The position numbers and the translations under genes are program-made. This document shows positions 7,998 to 15,569 of a DNA stretch of 26,238 bases, piece by piece. Source of the DNA: Thermomicrobiales bacterium (GTDB lineage: Bacteria; Chloroflexota; Limnocylindria; Limnocylindrales; CSP1-4); NCBI GenBank assembly GCA_004525275.1, contig SPCO01000002.1, positions 1 to 26,238 of the forward strand. Direction: 5' to 3'. How positions within the stretch are numbered: position 1 is the stretch's first letter; each line of letters opens with the position of its first letter. The notes under the pieces are model-generated. The model ran no database searches and was not told the origin of the DNA. It saw only the letters and a program-made list of their open reading frames with translations.

Positions 7998-8023
7998 CAC
8001 TCTCGATGGGCCGACTCTACGAT
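7994..8023 (+). promoter_or_regulatory. Sigma-70-type promoter for glmU
   Basis: A perfect -35 TTGACA (7994-7999) and a -10 TACGAT (8018-8023) are separated by 18 bp. The -35 overlaps the ridA stop codon. Predicted transcription starts near 8030, leaving a leader of about 94 bases before the glmU GTG. This is the best-matching promoter in the window and the only clear one inside the long gene train. Confidence 0.7.
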
Positions 8024-8037
8024 GCCCCGACCCACTG

Positions 8038-8127
8038 ATGACAGCTGATCCCCCAGCGCCGGGCCCCGATCGGGTCGGGAGCGACCACCGCTCCTTGACC
8101 CCTGGCCGACGGCGCCGTCCCTCGTGA
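8038..8127 (+). CDS. Possible 29-residue leader ORF coupled to glmU
   Basis: An ATG about 8 bases after the predicted transcription start opens a 29-codon frame rich in Pro, Asp and Arg, ending in GRRRRPS. Its TGA overlaps the glmU GTG as GTGA, the junction used by real gene pairs around it. Neither it nor glmU has a visible Shine-Dalgarno, so the ORF could deliver ribosomes to glmU. Against it: the frame is open by base composition for some distance upstream and the peptide resembles nothing known to me. It may be plain untranslated leader. Confidence 0.3.
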   Translation: MTADPPAPGPDRVGSDHRSLTPGRRRRPS

Positions 8128-9554
8128 CCCCTCCGAGTACCACGCCGAGCCACGACGTCGTCGCGGTCGTGCTGGCGGCTGGCCTTGGCACACGGATGAA
8201 GTCGTCCCAGCCGAAGGTCCTCCATGCGCTGTGTGGGCGTCCGATGCTGGCCTATGTCCTCGACGCCTGGGCGAGCACGGAGGACGGCGCCACGGGTGGT
8301 CGCCCGGTCGTGGTCTTCTCGCCGACCGTAGCGGCCATCATCGATGTCTTCGCCGAACAGGCGGTCTTCGCCCTCCAGGACGAACCACGCGGGACCGGCG
8401 ACGCGGTGAACGCGGCCCTCGCCATCGTTCACGCGGAGACGACCGAGATCGTCGTCCTGTCCGGGGACGTCCCGCTCGTCACGGGCGCCGATCTGGATGC
8501 GGTCGTCGCGGCCCGCCGCGAGGACGACGCCGCGATCGCACTGGCCAGCGTCTTTGCGGCCGATCCGGCCCACCTCGGACGGGTCGTCCGCGGCGAATTC
8601 GGGACGGTCGAGCGGATCGTCGAGGCCAGCGACGCGTCCCCCGATGAGCTGGCCGCAAGTGAGACGAACGCCGGGATCTACGTCTTCGATGCCGACTGGC
8701 TGCGACGCCGGATCGGGGCCCTGACGCCTTCGATCTCGACCGGCGAACTGTATTTGACCGATCTCGTCCGGCTGGCGCGCGACGATGGCCGGATCGTGAG
8801 CGCTGTCGCGTTCGAGGACGACGGCCGGTTCGACGGTATCAACGACCGCTCGCAGCTGGCCGCCGCCGAGTGGACCATGCGGGTCCGGCTCAACGAGGCC
8901 CACATGCGCAACGGCGTGACGATGCGCGACCCGTCCACGGTCTACCTCGACTGGACGGTCGACCTTGGCGCCGATGTCACGCTCGAGCCGAATGTCATCC
9001 TGCGCGGCGCGACGTCGGTCGGCGACGGCAGCGTCATCGGCGCCGGGTCCCAGCTCATCGATTCGACGGTCGGCGCGGGAGCCCGGGTCTGGGCAAGCAT
9101 CATCGAATCGTCGGTCGTCGAGGACGAGGCGACGGTCGGACCATTCAGCCACCTGCGTCCCGGGAGTGTCGTGGGGCGCGGGGCGGAGGTCGGCAACTTC
9201 GCCGAACTCAAGAACAGCCGCCTGGGTGCGGGCTCAAAACAGCACCACATGAGCTATCTGGGCGACGCGCAGGTCGGCGAGCGGGTCAACATCGGCGCCG
9301 GCGCCATCACCGCCAACTACGACGGTTCGACCAAGCACCCGACGACGATCGGTGACGAGGCGTTCATCGGCGTGGACACGATGATCGTCGCCCCGCGCGT
9401 GATCGGCAAGGGGGCGCGAACGGGGGCGGGTGCGGTCGTGACTCGCGACGTGCCGGCCGGCAAGTTGGCGGTCGGCGTGCCTGCCCGGATCCGTGAGCCG
9501 CGCGCGAAACCGTCGCCCGATGCTTCCGATCCGCCGGGTGGTGAGACTGGATGA
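8124..9554 (+). CDS. glmU: Bifunctional UDP-GlcNAc pyrophosphorylase / GlcN-1-P acetyltransferase GlmU
   Basis: GlmU makes UDP-N-acetylglucosamine, the precursor for peptidoglycan and other envelope polymers. The N-terminal uridyltransferase domain has LAAGLGTRMK (residues 17-26) with PKVLH, PRGTGDAVNAAL and SGDVPLV. The C-terminal left-handed beta-helix starts near residue 270 and holds the hexapeptide repeats, FAELKNS, HHMSYLGDA (catalytic-type His near 374), NIGAGAITANYDG and VVTRDVPAGKLAVG. Length 476 is normal. GTG at 8124 is the first usable start in this frame; it lacks a Shine-Dalgarno and overlaps a possible leader ORF. The stop overlaps the next gene (ATGA). In the typical NYDG...FIGS loop, Val replaces Ser, a mild departure. 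Confidence 0.96.
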   Translation: MTPPSTTPSHDVVAVVLAAGLGTRMKSSQPKVLHALCGRPMLAYVLDAWASTEDGATGGRPVVVFSPTVAAIIDVFAEQAVFALQDEPRGTGDAVNAALAIVHAETTEIVVLSGDVPLVTGADLDAVVAARREDDAAIALASVFAADPAHLGRVVRGEFGTVERIVEASDASPDELAASETNAGIYVFDADWLRRRIGALTPSISTGELYLTDLVRLARDDGRIVSAVAFEDDGRFDGINDRSQLAAAEWTMRVRLNEAHMRNGVTMRDPSTVYLDWTVDLGADVTLEPNVILRGATSVGDGSVIGAGSQLIDSTVGAGARVWASIIESSVVEDEATVGPFSHLRPGSVVGRGAEVGNFAELKNSRLGAGSKQHHMSYLGDAQVGERVNIGAGAITANYDGSTKHPTTIGDEAFIGVDTMIVAPRVIGKGARTGAGAVVTRDVPAGKLAVGVPARIREPRAKPSPDASDPPGGETG

Positions 9555-10888
9555 GCAGTCCGGTCGTGGAACTCGCGATCATCGCCGTCCTGATCCTGCT
9601 CAACGGCGTCTTCTCGGCGACCGAGATCGCGCTCGTCACTGTCCGGCGAAGTCGACTGCAGCAGCTCGTCGATGAAGGGTCGCGTGGTGCTCGGCGTGTC
9701 CAGCACCTGAAGGAATCACCGGGGCGCTTTCTCGCGGTCATCCAGATCGGGATCAACTTCCTGGGATTTCTGGCCTCGGCCTTCGCTGCCGTCAGCCTCG
9801 TTGGCGGGCTCGAGACGTGGCTGGAGGGTTTCGGAGCGCTCCAGGATGTTGCCGGTGGGATCGCCCTCATCGTCGTTACGAGTGTTCTGACGATCTTCAC
9901 GATCATCTTCGGCGAGCTGGTCCCCAAGCAGATCGGACTCGCGCATGCGGAGCGCGTCGCGATGTCGACCAGCCGACTGATCAATCTTCTCGGGCGCTTG
10001 TTCGGCCCCCTGGTCGCATTCCTGACCTGGACGACTCGTCGGATCAGCCGGCTCTTTGGCGCCGATATCGCAGCCGACGAGCGAATCAGCGCCGAGGAGT
10101 TGCGCCTTATCATCGAGCAGGGCGGGGAGCAGGGGATCCTGGAGGCTGAGGAGCAGCAGATGATCCACGCGGTCATCGAACTTGGCGATCAGCGCATCCA
10201 TGAGGTCATGGTTCCGCGGACCTCGATGGTCTCGCTGGCGTCGAACTCGACGATGGACCAGGCGATCGATACCGTCATCGAGCAAGGCCACAGTCGGATC
10301 CCGGTCTATGAGGAGTCGATCGACGAGATCATCGGGATCTTGTATGCCAAGGATCTGCTGCCGATCCTGAAGGCTTCGGCGGACGAGCGGCCGGCACTCC
10401 GCTCGCTCCTCCGCCCGCCAGTATTCGTCCCGGAATCGATGAGCGTGGACGACCTGCTTCACGAATTCCAGCGACGCAAGGTCCATCTGGCCATCGTCCT
10501 GGACGAATATGGCGGGACCGCGGGACTCGTTTCGATCGAGGATCTCCTCGAGGAGATCGTGGGTGAGATCCAGGATGAATACGACGAAGAGGAGCCACTC
10601 ATCGTGCGCATCTCGGAGGATGAGGCGCGCATCGATGGACGGGTGGCCGCAGACGACCTCGCCGAGCTATTCGACACCAAGCTCGGGCTCGAGGACGCCG
10701 ATGAGTACGACACCGTGGGTGGCCTGATCTATCACCGGATCGGCGGCGTGCCGAAGCCCGGGGACAGGATCGAGGTCGACGGGCTGACCCTGACCGTCGA
10801 GACCACCGATGGCCGGAGGGTCGGTAAAGTCCTTGTCGTCCGGGATCACGACCGGCAGCTGCCCCACGACGACGAGGCGGACCGCTAG
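9551..10888 (+). CDS. CNNM/CorC (HlyC-type) membrane transporter-like protein
   Basis: The 445-residue protein has the full CNNM/CorC architecture, which in characterised members exports Mg2+ or Co2+ or binds ATP-Mg through its CBS pair. An N-terminal CNNM domain (about residues 1-180) has membrane segments near 6-24, 58-80 and 95-118, with the family motif IFGELVPKQIGL and the short polar SATEIALVTV segment. Two CBS domains (about 200-325) follow, including VMVPRTSMV and HSRIPVYEESIDEIIGILY. A CorC_HlyC transporter-associated domain (about 345-430) contains DEYDTVGGLIYHRIG. Start by ATGA overlap with glmU. It is the last gene of the rightward train. Old annotations call such proteins hemolysins; there is nothing here to support a toxin role. 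The transported ion is not known. Confidence 0.9.
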   Translation: MSSPVVELAIIAVLILLNGVFSATEIALVTVRRSRLQQLVDEGSRGARRVQHLKESPGRFLAVIQIGINFLGFLASAFAAVSLVGGLETWLEGFGALQDVAGGIALIVVTSVLTIFTIIFGELVPKQIGLAHAERVAMSTSRLINLLGRLFGPLVAFLTWTTRRISRLFGADIAADERISAEELRLIIEQGGEQGILEAEEQQMIHAVIELGDQRIHEVMVPRTSMVSLASNSTMDQAIDTVIEQGHSRIPVYEESIDEIIGILYAKDLLPILKASADERPALRSLLRPPVFVPESMSVDDLLHEFQRRKVHLAIVLDEYGGTAGLVSIEDLLEEIVGEIQDEYDEEEPLIVRISEDEARIDGRVAADDLAELFDTKLGLEDADEYDTVGGLIYHRIGGVPKPGDRIEVDGLTLTVETTDGRRVGKVLVVRDHDRQLPHDDEADR

Positions 10889-10910
10889 TCCAGACGCCGC
10901 CCGACCGATG

Positions 10911-10926
10911 CGCCTGACTTCAGGCG
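10911..10926. terminator. Hairpin between convergent genes
   Basis: CGCCTGA (10911-10917), CT, and TCAGGCG (10920-10926) form a perfect inverted repeat in the 31-base gap and over the stop codon of the leftward gene. As RNA it would fold as a 5-bp stem with a 6-base loop. No U-tract follows on either strand. It may serve both convergent transcripts. Confidence 0.4.
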
Positions 10927-11945
10927 TCGATCACCGAGACGATGATCTGCTCAAGACGAGCGCGGGCTTCCGGCTTGACGACGCCGGCGGCGTCGAGTTC
11001 GGCCAGCGCTTCGTCTCGATAGCGGCGGGCCTGATCGCGGGTGTAGTCGCGGGCACCGGTCCGCTCCAGGATCGCGACGACCTCGGCGATCTCATCCGGG
11101 TTCGGATCGGGAGCCGAGTACAGGTCGCCGAGTCGCGCACGATCCTCGGGGCCAGCATGCTCCCATGCGTAGATCACGGGCAGCGTCTTCTTTCCATGGG
11201 CGACGTCGGAGGGTTCCTTGCCGGTCGCATGCTCGGGACCCCAGATCCCGAGCAGATCGTCGTTGAGCTGAAAGGCCAGGCCGAGCGCCCAGCCAAATCC
11301 GCGGTACCGCGCGATGACTTCCTCGTCTTCGGTCGCGAGCAGGGCGCCGGCCTCGATCGAGGCGGCGATGAGTGACGCGGTCTTGCGCCCGATCATGTCG
11401 AAGTACAGGTCGACGCTGCCGAGGTCGGGCGAGGCACTGACCGCGATATCGATGTACTGACCTTCGCAGAGTGCGAGGCAGGTCTGGTCGTACAGGCGCA
11501 TCAAGCGCAGGACGGTCCGATCCGGGAAGCCGAGGTCAGTCAGCCGATGGAGCGCGATCCGAGACAGGCTGAACAACGTATCGCCGGTGTTGATGGCCTG
11601 CGGGATGCCGTGGATGGTCCACAGCGTCGGCCGGTGACGCCGTTCCACGTCGCCGTCTTCGATATCGTCGTGGACAAGACTGAAGTTGTGGCCGAGCTCG
11701 ACCGCCGCCGCGCCCGGCAACGCGCGCTGGTGTTCGCCGGTGATGCTCGCGTAGGCGAGCAAGCCCAGAAGGGGCCGCATCCGTTTGCCGCCCGAGGCTC
11801 CCGAGCCGTCAAGGGCCAGGTGATATCGGACCATTTCGTACAGTCCATGGGTGGACGGATCGCGATCCTGGACGAGGCGAACGATCTCACTTTCGGTGTC
11901 GGCGATGAGGGCGGCGAGGTCGATCTCAGGAGAAACGGCGGTCAT
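10920..11945 (-). CDS. Polyprenyl (geranylgeranyl-type) diphosphate synthase
   Basis: This trans-isoprenyl diphosphate synthase would condense isopentenyl diphosphate units onto an allylic primer. Seen are GGKRMRP (residues 52-58), the first aspartate-rich motif HDDIED (Asp93-Asp97) and RHRPT just after it, the GQYIDI strand, and a second aspartate-rich region QLNDDLLGIWG (Asp229-Asp230) followed by TGKEPSDVAHGKKTLPV. The second motif has the DDxxG form, frequent in actinobacterial and chloroflexotal enzymes. The ATG at 11945 (341 residues) is preferred over upstream ATGs at 11963 and 12059 because a -10-like box ends 9 bases before it. Chain length (C15, C20 or longer) cannot be read safely. 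It is divergent from recO and convergent with the CNNM gene. Confidence 0.9.
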   Translation of the reverse strand: MTAVSPEIDLAALIADTESEIVRLVQDRDPSTHGLYEMVRYHLALDGSGASGGKRMRPLLGLLAYASITGEHQRALPGAAAVELGHNFSLVHDDIEDGDVERRHRPTLWTIHGIPQAINTGDTLFSLSRIALHRLTDLGFPDRTVLRLMRLYDQTCLALCEGQYIDIAVSASPDLGSVDLYFDMIGRKTASLIAASIEAGALLATEDEEVIARYRGFGWALGLAFQLNDDLLGIWGPEHATGKEPSDVAHGKKTLPVIYAWEHAGPEDRARLGDLYSAPDPNPDEIAEVVAILERTGARDYTRDQARRYRDEALAELDAAGVVKPEARARLEQIIVSVIDA

Positions 11946-11954
11946 CGTGCCCGG

Positions 11955-11960
11955 AGTGTA
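11955..11960 (-). promoter_or_regulatory. Putative -10 box (TACACT) of the polyprenyl synthase gene
   Basis: On the minus strand TACACT is followed 9 bases later by the ATG at 11945, with the predicted transcription start about 3 bases before the codon and no Shine-Dalgarno. The same TACACT box and spacing class occur at the LuxR gene. A -35 is not recognisable. Confidence 0.35.
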
Positions 11961-12038
11961 CATGAAACGTGCGCTGCGCAGGTAGCCTGATTGTCGTGGC
12001 CAGGGCCGGGCGGGTCCGGGACGATCCTCGACCCGTGG

Positions 12039-12044
12039 TACCGT
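12039..12044 (+). promoter_or_regulatory. Putative -10 box (TACCGT) of recO
   Basis: TACCGT ends 7 bases before the recO ATG, so transcription would begin next to the start codon. There is no Shine-Dalgarno and no visible -35. The evidence is geometric only. Confidence 0.25.
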
Positions 12045-12051
12045 CGCATCG

Positions 12052-12837
12052 ATGCCCATCCCGCGCCGCTATACGACCGATGCGATCGTCCTCTCGCGGT
12101 TTGATCTCGGCGAGGCCGACCGGGTCCTGACCCTGATCACTCCCGGTGGCGGCAAGCTCAAGGCGATCGCCAAGGGTGTGCGGCGCCCGACGTCTCGGCT
12201 GGGTGGCAGCCTGGAGCCGTTCGCCGAATTGACCGTTGCGTTGGCCCGCGGCCGCACGTTTGATGTCGTGACCCAGGTCAGCGTCGGTCACGCCTGGCTC
12301 AAGCTCCGCGATTCGCTCGAATCGGCGGCCACTGCCTGGTACCTGGCCGAGCTGGCTGACCGATCGCTCGAGGAGCGCCATCCGGCAGAACCGTTGTACG
12401 CGCTCCTACGCCGCGCGTACGAGTTGCTGGACGCGGAAATGGCCCCAGGGAGGGTGGCGCGCTGGTACGAGATGCATCTGCTCGATGAGCTCGGCCAGCG
12501 TCCCGAGGTCGACCGTTGCGTCGAATGTGATCGGGTGTTGGAGGCCGATGAGCACTACCGCTGGGTCCCGCCATTCGGGGGCGTCCTGTGTCAGCGGTGT
12601 CCGGGCCCGGCCCATGATCGGGCCGGGATCTCGCTCGACGCCCTCAAGCTCCTCAAGGCCTACCAGCGCCTCGACATCGAGGCGATCGCGGCCCTGCGCC
12701 TTGCGCCCGACGTCGAACGCGAGACGGAGGCAGCGATGCGCGAATTCGTTCGTTTCGCCCTCGAACGCGAGGCCCGATCGCTCGCCTTCCTCGATGAGGT
12801 TCGGGTGCCGCTGCCGGCGGGCCCAGGGCACGGGTGA
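12052..12837 (+). CDS. recO: DNA repair protein RecO
   Basis: RecO works with RecR (and RecF) to load RecA on SSB-coated single-stranded DNA. The 261-residue protein shows the N-terminal OB-fold (YTTDAIVLSRFDLGEADRVL, then KLKAIAKGVRRPTSRLGGSL), a helical centre, and a zinc-finger-type four-cysteine site: Cys156, Cys159, Cys180 and Cys183 (CVEC...CQRC). GG(V/L)LC before the second pair is typical. ATG at 12052 is directly preceded by a -10-like box and no Shine-Dalgarno. The stop overlaps the GTG of the dipeptidase gene (GTGA, 12834-12837), so the two are probably one transcript although unrelated in function. Confidence 0.92.
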   Translation: MPIPRRYTTDAIVLSRFDLGEADRVLTLITPGGGKLKAIAKGVRRPTSRLGGSLEPFAELTVALARGRTFDVVTQVSVGHAWLKLRDSLESAATAWYLAELADRSLEERHPAEPLYALLRRAYELLDAEMAPGRVARWYEMHLLDELGQRPEVDRCVECDRVLEADEHYRWVPPFGGVLCQRCPGPAHDRAGISLDALKLLKAYQRLDIEAIAALRLAPDVERETEAAMREFVRFALEREARSLAFLDEVRVPLPAGPGHG

Positions 12838-14021
12838 GGTTTCCTCGCCGAGTCGCGGCTGCCGGACTGGTTACTGCAGCCGCTGGTGCGGCCACGGTCG
12901 TGGCGGGGCGTGCCGGCGGTCGAGCGATGGTCGGCCGCACGGAAGCTCGTCTGTGCCAGACGATGCACCAACCACCGTACGCCGCGTCGGATCGCGCGCA
13001 TGCCTTGCACGAAGGCCTGTGGGTCGCCGATCTTCACGCCGATTCCCTGCTGTGGGGCCGCGACCTCCTCGAGCGGTCGGAGCGCGGCCAGGTCGACATC
13101 CCTCGTCTCATCGCGGGAAATGTGGCGCTTCAGGTCTTCGCGGCGACCACCAAGTCGCCCCGTCACCTGAATATCGAGCGCAACGACGATCGCAGCGACG
13201 ACGTCATCCTGCTGGCGCTAGCGCTCGGCTGGCCTGCCGCGACCTGGCGACGGCTGATGCCGAGGGCGCTTCACCTCGCCGCGCGCGCCGACGCGATGGC
13301 CATGAGGTCGGAGGGCCGCTTCACGATCATCCGCTCAAGGCTGGATCTCGCGGCGTACGAAGCCCTCAGGCAGGGCCGCCGTGACCTGACCGCCGGCGTC
13401 CTCGCGATCGAGGGTGCGCATGCACTCGATGGTGACCCCGCAAACGTCGAAGTCGTTGCCGACGCCGGGTTCCGGATGATGTCGCCGAGCCACTTCTTCG
13501 ACAACGCGTTCGGTGGGTCGGCGCACGGCCTGGTCAAGGGGGGTCTCACCGATCCGGGTCGCGAGATGGTCGAGCGGATGGAAGCGCGCGGGATGCTCGT
13601 GGATGTCGCACATGCCTCGGCGGCCACCATCGACGATGTGCTCGAGATGGCGACCCGGCCGGTGATCGCCTCCCACACCGGCATGCGGGGCGTCGCCGAC
13701 AACGCTCGCAACCTGACCGATGTCCAGCTCCGCGGCATCGCCGACACGGGCGGGGTCGCCGGCGTGGGCTTCTGGCCGACCGCCTGTGGCGGCGAGGACG
13801 CGGCTTCGATCGCACGCTCGATCCGATACGCCGTCGACGTCGTCGGGGCGGACCATGTCGGGCTTGGCTCCGACTTCGACGGCGCGGTCCAGGTGCCGTT
13901 CGACGCGACCGGTCTCGTCCAGGTGACCGACGCCTTGCTCAGCGCCGGCCTCGCCGATGACGAGATCGCCAAGGTGATGGGCGGCAACGTGCGGCGGGTC
14001 CTGGCCGACGTCCTCCCATGA
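12834..14021 (+). CDS. Membrane-anchored dipeptidase, peptidase family M19
   Basis: M19 (renal dipeptidase-like) enzymes are zinc-dependent and cleave dipeptides, some with D-residues. All expected metal ligands are visible: His68 and Asp70 in DLHAD, Glu193 in AIEGAHAL, His260 in DVAHAS and His281 in ASHTGMR, plus the acidic GLGSDFDG (Asp347, Asp349). Residues 1-30 (RFPRR, then an Ala/Gly/Val-rich stretch) look like an uncleaved signal anchor, placing the catalytic domain outside the membrane. Length 395 is normal. GTG at 12834 is set by overlap with recO. Substrates are not known; a role in peptidoglycan peptide turnover or nutrient peptides is possible. Confidence 0.9.
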   Translation: MRFPRRVAAAGLVTAAAGAATVVAGRAGGRAMVGRTEARLCQTMHQPPYAASDRAHALHEGLWVADLHADSLLWGRDLLERSERGQVDIPRLIAGNVALQVFAATTKSPRHLNIERNDDRSDDVILLALALGWPAATWRRLMPRALHLAARADAMAMRSEGRFTIIRSRLDLAAYEALRQGRRDLTAGVLAIEGAHALDGDPANVEVVADAGFRMMSPSHFFDNAFGGSAHGLVKGGLTDPGREMVERMEARGMLVDVAHASAATIDDVLEMATRPVIASHTGMRGVADNARNLTDVQLRGIADTGGVAGVGFWPTACGGEDAASIARSIRYAVDVVGADHVGLGSDFDGAVQVPFDATGLVQVTDALLSAGLADDEIAKVMGGNVRRVLADVLP

Positions 14022-14022
14022 C

Positions 14023-14049
14023 GAGGTGACGACGGACCACCGTCGCCTC
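14023..14049 (+). terminator. Hairpin after the dipeptidase gene
   Basis: Immediately after the stop, GAGG (14023-14026) pairs with CCTC (14046-14049) and CGACGG (14030-14035) with CCGTCG (14040-14045), with a 3-base bulge and an ACCA loop. There is no T-run. It separates the recO-dipeptidase transcript from the glyS promoter. Confidence 0.45.
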
Positions 14050-14070
14050 ACAGGCTCCGATCCCGCGCTC

Positions 14071-14079
14071 TGCTAGCAT
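14071..14079 (+). promoter_or_regulatory. Extended -10 promoter of glyS
   Basis: TGC-TAGCAT (14071-14079) matches the extended -10 form TGn plus hexamer. Predicted start near 14086 gives a leader of about 27 bases with a GCGGAG Shine-Dalgarno 6-7 bases before the ATG. The leader is far too short for a T-box. Confidence 0.5.
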
Positions 14080-14112
14080 CGGACACCCGAACATGCCCCG
14101 AGCGGAGTCTCC

Positions 14113-15528
14113 ATGACCCAGACCAGCCCGCCCGATCCGAACACCGTCGAGCCAGCCGTCGCCGATCTTGACACCATCGTCTCGCTTTCGAAGCGACGCG
14201 GTTTCATCTTCCCGTCGAGCGAGATCTACGGCGGGATCAACGCGGTGTTGGACTACGGACCCCTGGGTGTCGAACTCAAGAACAACGTCAAGCGGGCGTG
14301 GTGGCGGTCGATGGTCCAGGAGCGCGACGACATCGTCGGGCTCGATGCCGGGATCCTCATGCACCCGGAGGTCTGGGTGACATCCGGACACGTCGGGTCG
14401 TTCAGCGATCCACTCGTCGAATGCGCCACCGACCACCGGCGTTTTCGGCTCGATGAACTGCCCGGCGCCGAAGATCTGAGCGCGACGGAGCTTGAGGATC
14501 CGGCCATCGTCGAGAAGCTCGGGCTGAAGTGCCCGGTCGATGGTGGCCCGTTGTCCGCCCCGCGCCGGTTCAACCTCATGTTCAAGACGTTCATGGGCCC
14601 GGTGGAGGAGGACGCCTCGGTCATCTACCTCCGGCCGGAGACCGCGCAGGGCTCATATGTCAACTTCAAGAACGTTCAGCAGTCGTCGCGCAAGAAGCTT
14701 CCGTTCGGGATCGCCCAGATCGGGAAGTCGTTCCGGAACGAGATCAGCCCCGGCAACTTCGTCTTTCGGATGCGCGAATTCGAGCAGATGGAGATGCAGT
14801 ATTTCGTCCGCCCGAATGCCGCGGCGGCCGATGCATTCGAGGAATGGCTGCCAAAACGACGCGCCTGGTACGAGCGCTACGGCGTCAGTCCGGGGCGTCT
14901 ACGGCTGCGCGAACACGCGCCCGACGAGCTCGCGCATTACGCGAAGAAGGCCGTCGATGTCGAATACCGCTTCCCCTTCGGCTGGAAGGAGCTCGAGGGC
15001 GTTCACAATCGCGGCGACTTCGACCTCTCACGCCACAGTGAGGCCTCCGGCGAGAAGCTCGAATACTTCGACCAGGCGACCGATGAACACGTCATCCCGT
15101 GGGTCGTTGAGACCGCCGCGGGCGCCGACCGTGCGGCTTTCACCTTCCTCATCGATGCGTACCGTGAAGAGGAGGTCCGGGGCGAGAAGCGAGTTTCGCT
15201 GGCCTTGCATCCGGACCTCGCACCGTACAAGGTCGCGGTCCTGCCCCTGTTGAAGAAACGACCGGAGATCGTCGAGCTCTGCCACAAGATCAAGGCCGAT
15301 CTCAAACGACACACGATGGCCGTCTATGACGACACGGCCGCCATCGGGAAGCTCTATCGGCGTCAGGACGAGATCGGGACGCCGTGGTGCGTGACGGTGG
15401 ACGTGGACTCGCTGGAGGACGGCGCCGTCACTGTGCGTGACCGTGACACGATGACGCAAGAGCGAATCCCGGTCGAAGGAGTCACCCGGCTGATCCTCGA
15501 CCGGCTGGACGCGGCCCGCTCCGCCTGA
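14113..15528 (+). CDS. glyS: Glycyl-tRNA synthetase (single-chain, alpha2 type)
   Basis: This class II aminoacyl-tRNA synthetase charges tRNA-Gly. At 471 residues it is the single-chain dimeric type found in Actinobacteria, Chloroflexi, archaea and eukaryotes, not the alpha2-beta2 type. It shows the N-terminal SLSKRRGFIFPSSEIYGG, motif 1 region VELKNNVKRAWW, LRPETAQGSYVNFKN, motif 2 GKSFRNEISPGNFVFRMREF (near residue 205) and a C-terminal anticodon-binding domain with LHPDLAPYKVAVLPL. The motif 3 arginine should lie near residues 340-370 but I do not pin it. The ATG has a clear Shine-Dalgarno. It stands alone, with its own promoter, and converges on the nfn pair after 41 bases. Confidence 0.96.
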   Translation: MTQTSPPDPNTVEPAVADLDTIVSLSKRRGFIFPSSEIYGGINAVLDYGPLGVELKNNVKRAWWRSMVQERDDIVGLDAGILMHPEVWVTSGHVGSFSDPLVECATDHRRFRLDELPGAEDLSATELEDPAIVEKLGLKCPVDGGPLSAPRRFNLMFKTFMGPVEEDASVIYLRPETAQGSYVNFKNVQQSSRKKLPFGIAQIGKSFRNEISPGNFVFRMREFEQMEMQYFVRPNAAAADAFEEWLPKRRAWYERYGVSPGRLRLREHAPDELAHYAKKAVDVEYRFPFGWKELEGVHNRGDFDLSRHSEASGEKLEYFDQATDEHVIPWVVETAAGADRAAFTFLIDAYREEEVRGEKRVSLALHPDLAPYKVAVLPLLKKRPEIVELCHKIKADLKRHTMAVYDDTAAIGKLYRRQDEIGTPWCVTVDVDSLEDGAVTVRDRDTMTQERIPVEGVTRLILDRLDAARSA

Positions 15529-15569
15529 CGGCACACCAGACGGGTTCGCCGACACAGGCCGGGCCGTCG

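Noticed and set aside
7632..9152. 506-codon minus-strand frame over ridA and glmU
   Set aside because: Both plus-strand genes are unmistakable; the antisense product is a low-complexity Asp/Arg/Gly sequence.
11946..12059. Longer polyprenyl synthase starting at 12059
   Set aside because: It would overlap the recO start and add an Arg/Pro-rich stretch; the -10-like box and protein family favour 11945.
14086..14112. T-box riboswitch before glyS
   Set aside because: The leader predicted from the extended -10 promoter is only about 27 bases, and no T-box sequence is visible.
15529..15569. Terminator in the gap between glyS and the nfn pair
   Set aside because: GACGGC and GCCGTC can pair but only around a loop of about 30 bases; not convincing.
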